DNA from: RAM1 sp050247515
GTDB taxonomy: Bacteria; Pseudomonadota; Gammaproteobacteria; Burkholderiales; Burkholderiaceae_C
Assembly (NCBI GenBank): GCA_050247515.1
Contig: JBFWUB010000016.1
Span: 50,613 to 114,612, forward strand
Length of the DNA: 64,000 bases
Reading direction: 5' to 3'
Both the position numbers and the translations under genes were made by a program. The notes beneath the pieces are model-generated. The model did no database searches. It had not been told where the DNA came from and saw only the letters and a list, made by a program, of their open reading frames with translations. Of the stretch, positions 23,003 to 31,079 are shown in pieces (positions within the stretch are counted from its first letter, which is position 1; each line of letters starts with the position of its first letter).

Positions 23003-23629
23003 ATGGCAAATCCAAAGCCCCGCCCGTACCACCATGGCAACCTGCGCGAATCGCTGATGCTGGCGGCCGACGAACTGCTGGCCCGCCAGGGCCAGGCCGC
23101 GCTGACCCTGCGCGAGGTGGCGCGCGTGGCCGGTGTATCGCACGCCGCGCCTTACCACCACTTTGCCCACCTGGACGAGTTGCTGGCGGCCGTGGCCGCG
23201 CGTTCTTTCGAGGTGCTGGGCGCCGCCCTGGCGGACGCCGCCAGCGCGGCCGATCCGCGCGAGGCCATGCTGCGCATTGGTGATGCGTACGTGGCCCATG
23301 CGCGCGCGCAACCCGCGCAATTCCGGCTGATGTTCGGCCCGCTGCTGTCGCGCAAGGATGAATTCCCTGCGCTGGCGCAGGCCGCGCGTGCCTCGTTCAT
23401 GCAGGTGCTGCAGGCCGCCGAGCGGTATGCGCCCGGTGAAGGCGCCGTGGTGGCGCTGACCGGCTGGTCGCTGGGGCATGGCTTTGCGCACCTGGCCATT
23501 GACGGCGCGCTGGACGACCTGCCCGTGCCCGTCACCCCCGGCGAGGCCGTGGCGCGGCGCATCCACGAATGGGTGCTGCCCGTGCGCGACACGCCGCGCA
23601 GGCCCAGGCGGGCAAAATCGGGGTCTTGA
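23003..23629 (+). CDS. TetR/AcrR family regulator with WHG-type C-terminal domain
   Basis: A 208-residue regulator from ATG 23003. The helix-turn-helix is LTLREVARVAGVSHAAPYHHF (about residues 32-52). The ligand domain (PAQFRLMFGPLL, WSLGHGFAHLAIDG) matches the same WHG/TetR_C_33 subfamily as the TetR at 6342-7001. It is divergent from a small membrane protein gene and lies 20 bp before the DUF2889 gene on the same strand. Confidence 0.85.
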   Translation: MANPKPRPYHHGNLRESLMLAADELLARQGQAALTLREVARVAGVSHAAPYHHFAHLDELLAAVAARSFEVLGAALADAASAADPREAMLRIGDAYVAHARAQPAQFRLMFGPLLSRKDEFPALAQAARASFMQVLQAAERYAPGEGAVVALTGWSLGHGFAHLAIDGALDDLPVPVTPGEAVARRIHEWVLPVRDTPRRPRRAKSGS

Positions 23630-23649
23630 TCCGTTTCGCCAGCCCGCCC

Positions 23650-24225
23650 ATGCTCAGCCCCGCCGTCGCCCGTTCCCCGCTGCACACCCGTGCCATCACC
23701 TTTCGCGGTTACGCGCGCGACGACGGCCTGTGGGACCTGGAGGGCGAGCTGCACGACAGCAAGCATTACGGCTATGAAAGCAGCAGCGGCCCCGTGCCCG
23801 CGGGCACGCCCATCCACCACATGCACATCCGCGTGACGGTGGACGACACGCTGTGCATCCAGGCCATTGAATCGTCCATGGACGCCACGCCGTTTGGCGA
23901 ATGTGGCGTGGCCGGCGACACCTTGCAGCGCATGGTGGGCCAGACCATGGGCGCCGGCTGGCGCCAGACGATTGACCGCGCGATCGGCGGCGTGCAGGGC
24001 TGCACGCATCTGCGCGAGCTGCTGTTCAACCTCGCGACCGCCGCGTTCCAGACCATCCCGCACGCCAGGGAGGTGCGCCGGCGCGAGGCCGGCCTGCCGC
24101 GGTTTGAGGGCGACCAGCCGCCGTTCTACATGGGCCGGTGCATGACCTGGGACTTCAACGGCCCGGTGGTGGCGCGCGTGGCGCCGCAGTTCGTGGGCTG
24201 GGTCAAGCCGGTGCGCAAGGGTTGA
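23650..24225 (+). CDS. DUF2889 family protein
   Basis: A 191-residue protein with the DUF2889 pattern: DDGLWDLEGELHDSKHYGY, HHMHIRVTVDDTLCIQAIE, GCTHLRELLFNLATAAFQT. The conserved His and Cys residues suggest metal or redox chemistry, but the family has no settled function. ATG 23650 is preferred because the domain begins shortly after it. It follows the TetR gene by 20 bp and is convergent with the chemotaxis receptor gene. Confidence 0.8.
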   Translation: MLSPAVARSPLHTRAITFRGYARDDGLWDLEGELHDSKHYGYESSSGPVPAGTPIHHMHIRVTVDDTLCIQAIESSMDATPFGECGVAGDTLQRMVGQTMGAGWRQTIDRAIGGVQGCTHLRELLFNLATAAFQTIPHAREVRRREAGLPRFEGDQPPFYMGRCMTWDFNGPVVARVAPQFVGWVKPVRKG

Positions 24226-24231
24226 CGCGCC

Positions 24232-25821
24232 TCAGGCCGGCGCGCCCGACAGGCGGAACACCGACACCGCCTCGACCAGCTTGCGCGCCTGGCTGCGCAG
24301 GCTGTCCGCGGCGGCGGCGCCTTGCTCCACCAGTGCGGCGTTTTGCTGCGTCGTCTGGTCCATCTGGGTCACGGCTTCGCCAACCTGGCGCACGCCGCCG
24401 CTTTGCTCGCTGGAGGCGGTGCTGATCTGGTTCATCAGCTGGGCCACCTCGCGGATGGAGCGGGTGACCTCGTCCATCGTGGTGCCGGCCTCGTCCACCA
24501 GCGTGGTGCCCTGAGCGACGCGCTCCACGCTGTCGGCGATCAGCTTGTTGATCTGCCGGGCCGACTCCGCCGAGCGCTGCGCCAGGCTGCGCACCTCGGT
24601 GGCAACCACGGCGAAGCCGCGCCCCTGGTCGCCCGCGCGGGCGGCTTCCACCGCCGCATTCAGCGCCAGGATGTTGGTCTGGAACGCAATGCTGTCGATC
24701 ACCCCGGTGATGTCGGCAATGCGCCTGGAGCTGGTGTTGATCTCCTTCATGGTCTGCACCACGCGCGACACCACCTGGCCGCCGCGCCCCGCGATGTCGC
24801 TGGCCTGGCGTGCCAGGCTGTCGGCCTTCATCGCGTTGTCGGCGTTCTGGGCCACGGTCGAGCCCAGCTCTTCCATGGACGCCGCGGTTTCCTGCAGGGT
24901 GCTGGCCTGCTGTTCGGTCCGCCCGGACAGGTCCAGGTTGCCCTGCGCAATCTCGTCGCTGGCGGTGGCCAGCGTGTGGGAGCTCTCGCGCACGGTGGCG
25001 ACCACGCGCGCCAGGCCCGCCTGCATGTCCTTGAGCCGCGCCATCAGGCTGTCGGTGTCGCCGCGGCGCAGCCGGATCGGCGTGGTCAGGTCACCGTTGG
25101 CAACGGCGCGTGCCACTTCGGCGGCCACGGCGGGCTCGCCGCCCAGGCTGCGCAGCAGGCCACGGGTGATGGCGAATGCCAGCGCGGCGCCCAGCAGCAG
25201 GGCCGCCGCGACACAGCCGATGGCAATGGCGCGGCCGCGCTCGTAGACCGCCCTGGCGTTCAGCGCGGCTTCATCGCTCACGCGGAAGTTGAATGCCTGC
25301 AACTGCTCCAGCGCGCTGATCAGGTCCACCATGGCCATCTGGGAAGCGCCTTCGCCGATGTCCATCGCATCGCGCTGCTTTCCCTCGCGGCCAAGGCCCA
25401 GCACCTTGGCGTTCAGGCCGGCGTAGGCGCCCCAGTACTTTTGCAGCGCCTCCAGCAGCTTGTGCTCGTCCGCGCGCCGGACCATGGCCGCATAGGCCTT
25501 GATGCTGTTGCCGGCCACCGTCTGCGCGGCCATGCCCTTGTCCTCGTACTCGGCGCGGTAGCTCGCATCGGTGGTAGCCGCGTGCTTCATCTCGAACTCA
25601 CGCATCTCCAGGATGGCCGCGCGCGCCGCGTTCAGGTGCTTGGCGCTGGGCAGGCCCTTGAGCGCGAGCTCCTGGGACGCATGGCTCAACTGCACAAGCG
25701 ACAGCACCGAAAAGCCGCCCAGCGCCGCCGTCAGCGACAGCACCAGCGTGAAGGCCATGGCCAACTGGGCACCGATGGGCAGGCGCCTGACGCGCGATGA
25801 CAGAATTTTGGGCAATCGCAT
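24232..25821 (-). CDS. Methyl-accepting chemotaxis protein
   Basis: A 529-residue receptor. An N-terminal helix (LPIGAQLAMAFTLVLSLTAALGG in outline), a helical periplasmic sensor of about 150 residues (four-helix-bundle type), a second membrane helix (AIAIGCVAAALLLGAALAFAI), a HAMP region, and a cytoplasmic signalling domain with the hairpin tip IAFQTNILALNAAVEAARAG. It starts 40 bp after the gene for a soluble Cache protein, so the two are probably co-transcribed. There is no CheW-binding C-terminal pentapeptide. The ligand is unknown. Confidence 0.92.
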   Translation of the reverse strand: MRLPKILSSRVRRLPIGAQLAMAFTLVLSLTAALGGFSVLSLVQLSHASQELALKGLPSAKHLNAARAAILEMREFEMKHAATTDASYRAEYEDKGMAAQTVAGNSIKAYAAMVRRADEHKLLEALQKYWGAYAGLNAKVLGLGREGKQRDAMDIGEGASQMAMVDLISALEQLQAFNFRVSDEAALNARAVYERGRAIAIGCVAAALLLGAALAFAITRGLLRSLGGEPAVAAEVARAVANGDLTTPIRLRRGDTDSLMARLKDMQAGLARVVATVRESSHTLATASDEIAQGNLDLSGRTEQQASTLQETAASMEELGSTVAQNADNAMKADSLARQASDIAGRGGQVVSRVVQTMKEINTSSRRIADITGVIDSIAFQTNILALNAAVEAARAGDQGRGFAVVATEVRSLAQRSAESARQINKLIADSVERVAQGTTLVDEAGTTMDEVTRSIREVAQLMNQISTASSEQSGGVRQVGEAVTQMDQTTQQNAALVEQGAAAADSLRSQARKLVEAVSVFRLSGAPA

Positions 25822-25861
25822 GAAGGTACTCCGGCGGTGTGTACGGACGGGCAGGGCGGGA

Positions 25862-26362
25862 TCAGGACTTCTTGAAGCCGATGTAGGTGATGCCGATGAC
25901 CTTGCCGCCGGCGTCCTTGATCGGGTGGTAGCAGGTGTCGTAGGCGGTGCCCAGCACTTCCAGCGGACCGCAGTGCTTGTCGCCGCGCGTGATCGCCTCG
26001 TAGGCCTTGTTGCGCGCCAGCTGGGTGCCCACGCCGCGCTTGCCTTCGGGCGTCAGCACATTGGTGCTCACGCGGGTGAATTCGTTGCCGTCCTTGACGA
26101 ACACGGTGGCGGTGGCGCCGGTGGTTTTCTTGATCTCGTCGACCACGTCGTAGTTGTTGTTGATCTTGCGGGCGCCGAAATGGATGGCGGGCACGGTGCG
26201 CTCGCCGGCCTTGTCGGTGCCTTCCAGCTTGGGCGCGCCGATCTTGGCCAGGCGTGCGTCCAGCGCTGCAATGGCGGCCTGGGGGTCGTTGGCGTGGGCA
26301 GCGCCCGCGCACAGGAACAAGGTGGTGGTGGCAGACAGTGCGTACAGGAGGGGGGATTTCAT
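25862..26362 (-). CDS. Periplasmic single-Cache-type sensor protein
   Basis: A 166-residue protein with a signal peptide (SPLLYALSATTTLFLCAGAAHA). The rest resembles the Cache fold (Cache_3/sCache type) usually found as the extracellular part of chemoreceptors: NNNYDVVDEIKKTTGATATVFVKDGNEFTRVSTNV, and GTAYDTCYHPIKDAGGKVIGITYIG in outline. Two cysteines lie in KHCGPL and YDTCYH. It has no membrane or signalling domain, and the next gene on the strand is a chemotaxis receptor, so it may bind a ligand and present it to that receptor. That partnership is inference. Confidence 0.75.
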   Translation of the reverse strand: MKSPLLYALSATTTLFLCAGAAHANDPQAAIAALDARLAKIGAPKLEGTDKAGERTVPAIHFGARKINNNYDVVDEIKKTTGATATVFVKDGNEFTRVSTNVLTPEGKRGVGTQLARNKAYEAITRGDKHCGPLEVLGTAYDTCYHPIKDAGGKVIGITYIGFKKS

Positions 26363-26460
26363 GGTCAGGGCTCCGGTTGGGGGTTGCGGGGGTTCTGGCC
26401 GGCGCATGCGCTGCGGCGGTACCGCAGGTTTCGGCCACCCGCGCGGCAACTTGAGCCCGG

Positions 26461-27093
26461 TTACAACAGCGACTGCAGCCGCGTCAGCCGGGCCGGGTCC
26501 GCCACGTCTGCAGCGTCATGCGTGACCAGCAGCGCCGGGATGCGCCGCGCACGCACCGTGGCAAAAACAAACTCGCGCATGCGCTGGCGCAGTGCGGCGT
26601 CCAGCCGTGAAAACGGCTCGTCCAGCAGCAGCGCTTGGGGCTGCGCCAGCAGCGCACGCATCAGCGACACACGGGCGCGCTGGCCGCCTGACAGCGTGGC
26701 CGGGTCGGCGTGGGCAAAGCCGGGCAGTTCCAGGTCAGCCAGGGCCTGCGTGACGGCGGCTTCGCGCTGCGCGCGCGGGCCCGGCGGCACGGCAAACAGC
26801 AGGTTCTCGCGCACCGTCATGTGGGCAAACAGCAGGTCGTCCTGGAACAGGATGCCCACGCGCCGGTCTTCGGTGGGCAGCGTGTCGATACGCTGTGCGT
26901 TGAGCGTGACGCTGCCCTCAAAGCTGAACACCGGCGCCAGCGTGCCGCACACCGCCGCCAGCAGGCTGGACTTGCCGGAGCCGCTGTCGCCCATGACCGT
27001 GTGCACCACGCCGGGCGGCACTTCCAGGTGCAGGTCTTGCACCAGCGTGGCCTCACCCAGTGCCAGGCGCGTGACGTTCAACTGCAGACTCAT
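26461..27093 (-). CDS. ynjD: ABC transporter ATP-binding protein, YnjD-like
   Basis: A 210-residue ATPase: Walker A GDSGSGKSS, Q-loop FQDDLL, signature LSGGQRARVSL, Walker B ALLLDEPF and the switch His in LLVTHDAADVAD. Its ATG overlaps the stop of the permease gene by 4 bp, so the YnjB-C-D order is kept as one transcription unit. The family is related to ThiQ and sulfate or molybdate ATPases. The substrate is unknown. Confidence 0.88.
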   Translation of the reverse strand: MSLQLNVTRLALGEATLVQDLHLEVPPGVVHTVMGDSGSGKSSLLAAVCGTLAPVFSFEGSVTLNAQRIDTLPTEDRRVGILFQDDLLFAHMTVRENLLFAVPPGPRAQREAAVTQALADLELPGFAHADPATLSGGQRARVSLMRALLAQPQALLLDEPFSRLDAALRQRMREFVFATVRARRIPALLVTHDAADVADPARLTRLQSLL

Positions 27094-28748
27094 GATGGGC
27101 CTTTGACAAACCGCCGCGGCCGCCCGGCCCAGGCGGCCAGCGCAAACACCAGCGCGGGCAGCAGCCACTGCAGCCAGGCATAGGCGGCGGTCAGCGGGCG
27201 CTGGGCGCCGCTGGCCAGCGTGACGGCCTCGGTCGTAACGGTGTTGAAGCGCCCCGCGCCCACAAACAGCGTTGGCAAGTACTGCGCCACGCTCACGGCA
27301 AAGCCCACGGCCAGCGCCGCCAGCAGCGCCGCTCGCAGCAGCGGCCATTTGATGCGCGCCAGGAAGGTGAAGCGGCGCTTGCGCAGCGACGCGGCAATCT
27401 GCGCATAGCGCGCGTCAAAGCCCAGGTAGGCCGGGCTGAGCGCGATCAGCACATAGGGCACGGCCGCCAGGCTGTGGGCCAGCCACAGGCCGGCAAAGCG
27501 CGCGTCCATGTCCCAGGCCAGCGCCAGCCGGTGCAGGCCCACCACCCACAGCACAGACGGCAGCAGCAGCGGCAGGTACACCAGCCGGCGCAGCCATGCG
27601 TCCCACGCGGGCGGCGCGCATTCCAGCCAGGCCACGGCCCACACCAGCGCGGTGACGGCGCTGACCCCCGCCAAAGCCAGCGTGCTCCACAGCGTAGTGG
27701 CGCTGGACGCGACCGACTGCCAGGCCTGCAGGCCCCATTGCTGCGGCCACAGCTGCGGGAACGGCCAGGCACCGGCCAGGCTGCCCATGGCCAGTGACAG
27801 CATGACCGCGCCATACAGCCCCCCCAGCAACAGCAGGGGCAGGACCGATGCGGCGCGCCGGGCGCCGGTGCGCCCGCGCCCGCCGGCCGTCCATAACGTG
27901 CGCCAATGTGCTGCACGGCGCAGCGCCCACAGCGCACCGGCCAGCAACGCCACCACGCCGGCCAGCAGCCAGGCGGCGGCGGCGCCCTGGGCATTGACGC
28001 CGGCGTCGGCGTCCAGCAGCCACTGCCAGGCCAGCACGGCCAGCGTGGGCGGGTTTTGCGGGCCGATCACCAGGGCCATGTCCACGACAGTCAGGCTGTA
28101 GGCCAGCACCGCCACCAGCGGGCCGGCCAGGCGCGGCCACAGCTGGGGCCACAGCACCCGCCACCAGGCGCGCTGCGGTGTGTAGCCCATGCTGCGCGCC
28201 GCCTCCAGCTCGCGCGCCCAGCGCACGCCGGTGTCGGCGCGCTGCAGCTGGGTGGCCGCGGCCCACAGCAAAAACGGAACCTCCTTGGCCACCAGCACGG
28301 CAATCAGGCCCAGGCCCCAGGGGTCCTGCGTGGTGGGCCAGGGCGGCGGCGCGTCAAAGCCCGTGGCCCAGGGCGAGGCTGCGCGCAGCAGCCAGCCGCT
28401 GGGCGCGATCAGAAAGGCCAGACCGATTGCAAATGCCGCATGCGGTACGGCCAGCATGGGCGGCAAGGCCTGCACCAGGCGCTGCCACCGCCCGCCGGGA
28501 AAGCTGCGTGACAGCACCCAGGCGGTCAACGCCACCGACAGGGCCGTGGCGGCCAGCCCGGTCCACAGCGTCATGGCCAGCGCGCGCAGCCATTGGGGTT
28601 GCTGCAACAAGTCGTGCCAGGCCTGGGCATTGAGCGCGGCGGCCACGGCCGACAATGCGGCCCAGGCCACGGGGACGGCCACCACCAGCGCCAGCAGCGC
28701 GGGCAGCCACAGCGTGCGCCAGGTTACTGCCCGTAGCGCCGCAGCCAT
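27090..28748 (-). CDS. ynjC: ABC transporter permease, YnjC-like, double-domain
   Basis: A 552-residue membrane protein with two copies of the binding-protein-dependent permease domain, as in YnjC, ThiP or FbpB-type importers. The EAA-like loops are ELEAARSMGYTPQRAWWRVLWPQ in the first half and AQIAASLRKRRFTFLARIKWP in the second. About 12 helices are predicted. It overlaps the binding protein gene by 25 bp and the ATPase gene by 4 bp. Confidence 0.85.
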   Translation of the reverse strand: MAAALRAVTWRTLWLPALLALVVAVPVAWAALSAVAAALNAQAWHDLLQQPQWLRALAMTLWTGLAATALSVALTAWVLSRSFPGGRWQRLVQALPPMLAVPHAAFAIGLAFLIAPSGWLLRAASPWATGFDAPPPWPTTQDPWGLGLIAVLVAKEVPFLLWAAATQLQRADTGVRWARELEAARSMGYTPQRAWWRVLWPQLWPRLAGPLVAVLAYSLTVVDMALVIGPQNPPTLAVLAWQWLLDADAGVNAQGAAAAWLLAGVVALLAGALWALRRAAHWRTLWTAGGRGRTGARRAASVLPLLLLGGLYGAVMLSLAMGSLAGAWPFPQLWPQQWGLQAWQSVASSATTLWSTLALAGVSAVTALVWAVAWLECAPPAWDAWLRRLVYLPLLLPSVLWVVGLHRLALAWDMDARFAGLWLAHSLAAVPYVLIALSPAYLGFDARYAQIAASLRKRRFTFLARIKWPLLRAALLAALAVGFAVSVAQYLPTLFVGAGRFNTVTTEAVTLASGAQRPLTAAYAWLQWLLPALVFALAAWAGRPRRFVKGPS

Positions 28749-29929
28749 TCACGCTCCAGCGGGTCCACCCAGCTGCCGTGCGGCTCCAGGATCACGGGGG
28801 CGGTCTGCTCCAGCTGGCCGGGCGCGGGCCGGGCGCCAAAGCGCGCACGCTCGGCCGCGGGCAGCTTGTCCAGCGCCAGCACGGTCGGGTCGCCCCAGAC
28901 AGCGATATCAGCCTTGCGGGCCTGCGCCAGCGGCGACATCATGAAATTGATGAAGACCTGCGCGCCCTCCTTGGCATTGGCGTTGAACGGGATCGCCAGG
29001 AAGTGTGTATTGCCGATGGCGCCGCCAGCCATCTGCCAGGCGTACACCGTATCGGCCTGGCGCCTGGCGGCGATCTCGTTGGCGGCTTCGTTGGGGTTGA
29101 AGCTCAGGGCAATCATCAGCTCGCCGTCAGCCACCATCTGGCGGATGGCCGCGGGGTTGGCCGGAAACTGCTTGCCCGCGCGCCACAGGTGCGGGTGCAG
29201 CGCATCCAGGTACGCCCACAGCGGCGCGGCGGCCGCGGCCAGCGCCTCGGGCGTCACCGGTTTGTACAGGGCCGCGCGGTCGGTGTTGAGCTCCACCAGC
29301 GCCTGCTTGAGGAAGGTGGTGCCCACAAAGGCCGGCGGGCGCGGGTAGCTCAGCCGCCCGGGGTTGGCGCGCGCGAAGTCCAGCAGCGCGGCCATGCTGC
29401 GCGGCGGTGCTGGCACGCGCTTGCGGTCCGCGTACAGCGTGAACTGCGCCATGCCCCAGGGCGCTTCCAGGCCCTCCACCGGCTCGGAAAAATCCATGCG
29501 CGTGGTGGGCTTGCCCACGGTGTCCACGTACTGGAAGTTGGGCAGGCTCTCGGCAAACGGGCCAAACAGCAGGCCTTCGCGCTTCATGGTCAGGAAGTTT
29601 TCGCCATTGATCCACACCGCGTCCACGCTGCCGCCGGTGAGCTTGCCCGCGGCCTTTTCGCTGCGCACGCGCTTCACGGCCTCGGCGGTGTCGGTGAGCT
29701 TGACGTGCTCCACCTGCACGCCCCAGCGGGTGTTGACCTCGGCCGCGGCCCACTGCAGGTAGGCATTGGTGCGGTCGCTGCCGCCCCAGGCATTGAAGAA
29801 CACCTTTTGCCCACGCGCGCGGCCTTCAATGGCGGCCCAGGCTGGGCCTTGCGCCCACAAGGGCGTCGCAGCGGTGGCGGTGATGAGGGCCAGTGTCTGG
29901 CGGCGTGACAGCAGGGGTGCAGGTTTCAT
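28724..29929 (-). CDS. ynjB: ABC transporter substrate-binding protein, YnjB-like, with Tat-type signal
   Basis: A 401-residue protein. The N-terminus contains SRRQTLALI, a twin-arginine motif, before a hydrophobic stretch, so Tat export is likely, in contrast to most Sec-exported binding proteins. The mature part fits the extracellular family 1 fold (VFFNAWGGSDRTNAYLQWAA, DAVWINGENFLTMKREGLLFGPFAE in outline). It is the first gene of the YnjBCD-type unit. No cofactor-handling neighbour indicates the ligand. Confidence 0.88.
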   Translation of the reverse strand: MKPAPLLSRRQTLALITATAATPLWAQGPAWAAIEGRARGQKVFFNAWGGSDRTNAYLQWAAAEVNTRWGVQVEHVKLTDTAEAVKRVRSEKAAGKLTGGSVDAVWINGENFLTMKREGLLFGPFAESLPNFQYVDTVGKPTTRMDFSEPVEGLEAPWGMAQFTLYADRKRVPAPPRSMAALLDFARANPGRLSYPRPPAFVGTTFLKQALVELNTDRAALYKPVTPEALAAAAAPLWAYLDALHPHLWRAGKQFPANPAAIRQMVADGELMIALSFNPNEAANEIAARRQADTVYAWQMAGGAIGNTHFLAIPFNANAKEGAQVFINFMMSPLAQARKADIAVWGDPTVLALDKLPAAERARFGARPAPGQLEQTAPVILEPHGSWVDPLEREWLRRYGQ

Positions 29930-29988
29930 GGTCGTTTCGGGGAGGCAGCTTGCAGTAGGTGCGTCGTCGCGCGGCGGATGTTCTTACC

Positions 29989-31050
29989 TCAGGCCAGCAG
30001 GGCCTGGGCGAATTCGCGCGCGTTGAAGGTCTCCAGGTCTTCCAGCTTCTCGCCCACGCCGATGAAGTACACGGGAATAGGCCGCTCCTGCGAGATGGCG
30101 GCGAGCACGCCGCCCTTGGCCGTGCCGTCCAGCTTGGTGACGATCAGGCCAGTGAGCCCCAGCGCGTCGTCAAACGCCTTGACTTGCATTACGGCGTTTT
30201 GCCCGGTATTGCCGTCGATGACCAGCAACACTTCATGCGGTGCGGTGTCCTGGGCCTTGGTGACGACACGCTTGATCTTGCGCAGCTCATCCATCAGGTG
30301 CAGTTGCGTTGGCAGGCGCCCGGCGGTGTCCACCAGCACCACGTCCTTGCCGCGGGCGCGGCCGGCGGTCACCGCGTCAAAGCTCACGGCGGCGGGGTCG
30401 CCGCCTTCCTGGCTGATGATTTCGACCGTATTGCGGTCGGCCCACACGCCCAGCTGTTCACGCGCTGCGGCGCGAAAGGTGTCGGCCGCGGCCAGCAGCA
30501 CCGACGCGCCCTCGTTGGCCAGGTGTTTGGTGAGCTTGCCGATGGAGGTGGTCTTGCCCGCGCCGTTCACGCCGGCCACCATGATCACGGTGGGCTGGTG
30601 CAGGCCGATCACCAGCGGCTTTTCCAGGGGCTTGAGCAGCGCGGTCAGCGCTTCAATCAGCAGGTTGCGCACCTGCACCGGGTGCGTTGCGCCGCTGTCC
30701 TTCACGCGGCGCTTCACTCCGTCCAGCAGTTGCTGCGTGGCCTTGACGCCGGTGTCGGCCATCAGCAATGCGGACTCCAGCTCCTCATACAGCGCGTCAT
30801 CAATCCGCGCACCGGTGAACACGCCCGAAATGCTGGAGCCGGTCTTGCGCAGGCCGGCGCTCAGCTTGTCCAGCCAGCGCGCGCGCTCGGGCGGTGCGCT
30901 GGCGGGCGTGACCGCAGGGTCGGGCACCGCGATCGGCGCCACCAGCGCACTGCCGATCAGCGTGGCGCCGGCGGGTGGCTGCGCGGGTGAGGCCGCGGGC
31001 AAGGTCGCGGGTTCAGGGGCGGGCGGCTTTTTCCGGAAGAAACTGAACAT
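29989..31050 (-). CDS. ftsY: Signal recognition particle receptor FtsY
   Basis: A 353-residue GTPase that docks ribosome-SRP complexes at the inner membrane. The N-terminus (MFSFFRKKPPAPEPATLP) is a short basic and Pro-rich A region, much shorter than in E. coli. The N domain spans about residues 60-145, and the G domain has GVNGAGKTTSIGKL (about 160-173), DTFRAAAREQL, DTAGRLPT and TKLDGTAKGG. ATG 31050 faces the divergent M16 peptidase start only 28 bp away. Confidence 0.95.
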   Translation of the reverse strand: MFSFFRKKPPAPEPATLPAASPAQPPAGATLIGSALVAPIAVPDPAVTPASAPPERARWLDKLSAGLRKTGSSISGVFTGARIDDALYEELESALLMADTGVKATQQLLDGVKRRVKDSGATHPVQVRNLLIEALTALLKPLEKPLVIGLHQPTVIMVAGVNGAGKTTSIGKLTKHLANEGASVLLAAADTFRAAAREQLGVWADRNTVEIISQEGGDPAAVSFDAVTAGRARGKDVVLVDTAGRLPTQLHLMDELRKIKRVVTKAQDTAPHEVLLVIDGNTGQNAVMQVKAFDDALGLTGLIVTKLDGTAKGGVLAAISQERPIPVYFIGVGEKLEDLETFNAREFAQALLA

Positions 31051-31061
31051 TGGGGGCTTTT

Positions 31062-31079
31062 TAGAATCACACGATTCTA
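31062..31079. promoter_or_regulatory. Palindromic double -10 element between ftsY and the M16 peptidase operon
   Basis: TAGAATC (31062-31068) and GATTCTA (31073-31079) are exact reverse complements around ACAC. Each arm reads TAGAAT as a -10 box in opposite directions. Both start codons lie within 28 bp, so the peptidase transcript would have almost no leader. No good -35 boxes were seen. Confidence 0.45.

Noticed and set aside
24322..25800. Plus-strand open frame of 492 residues opposite the chemoreceptor gene
   Set aside because: It is His/Gln/Gly-rich with no domain, and the minus strand has a complete receptor.
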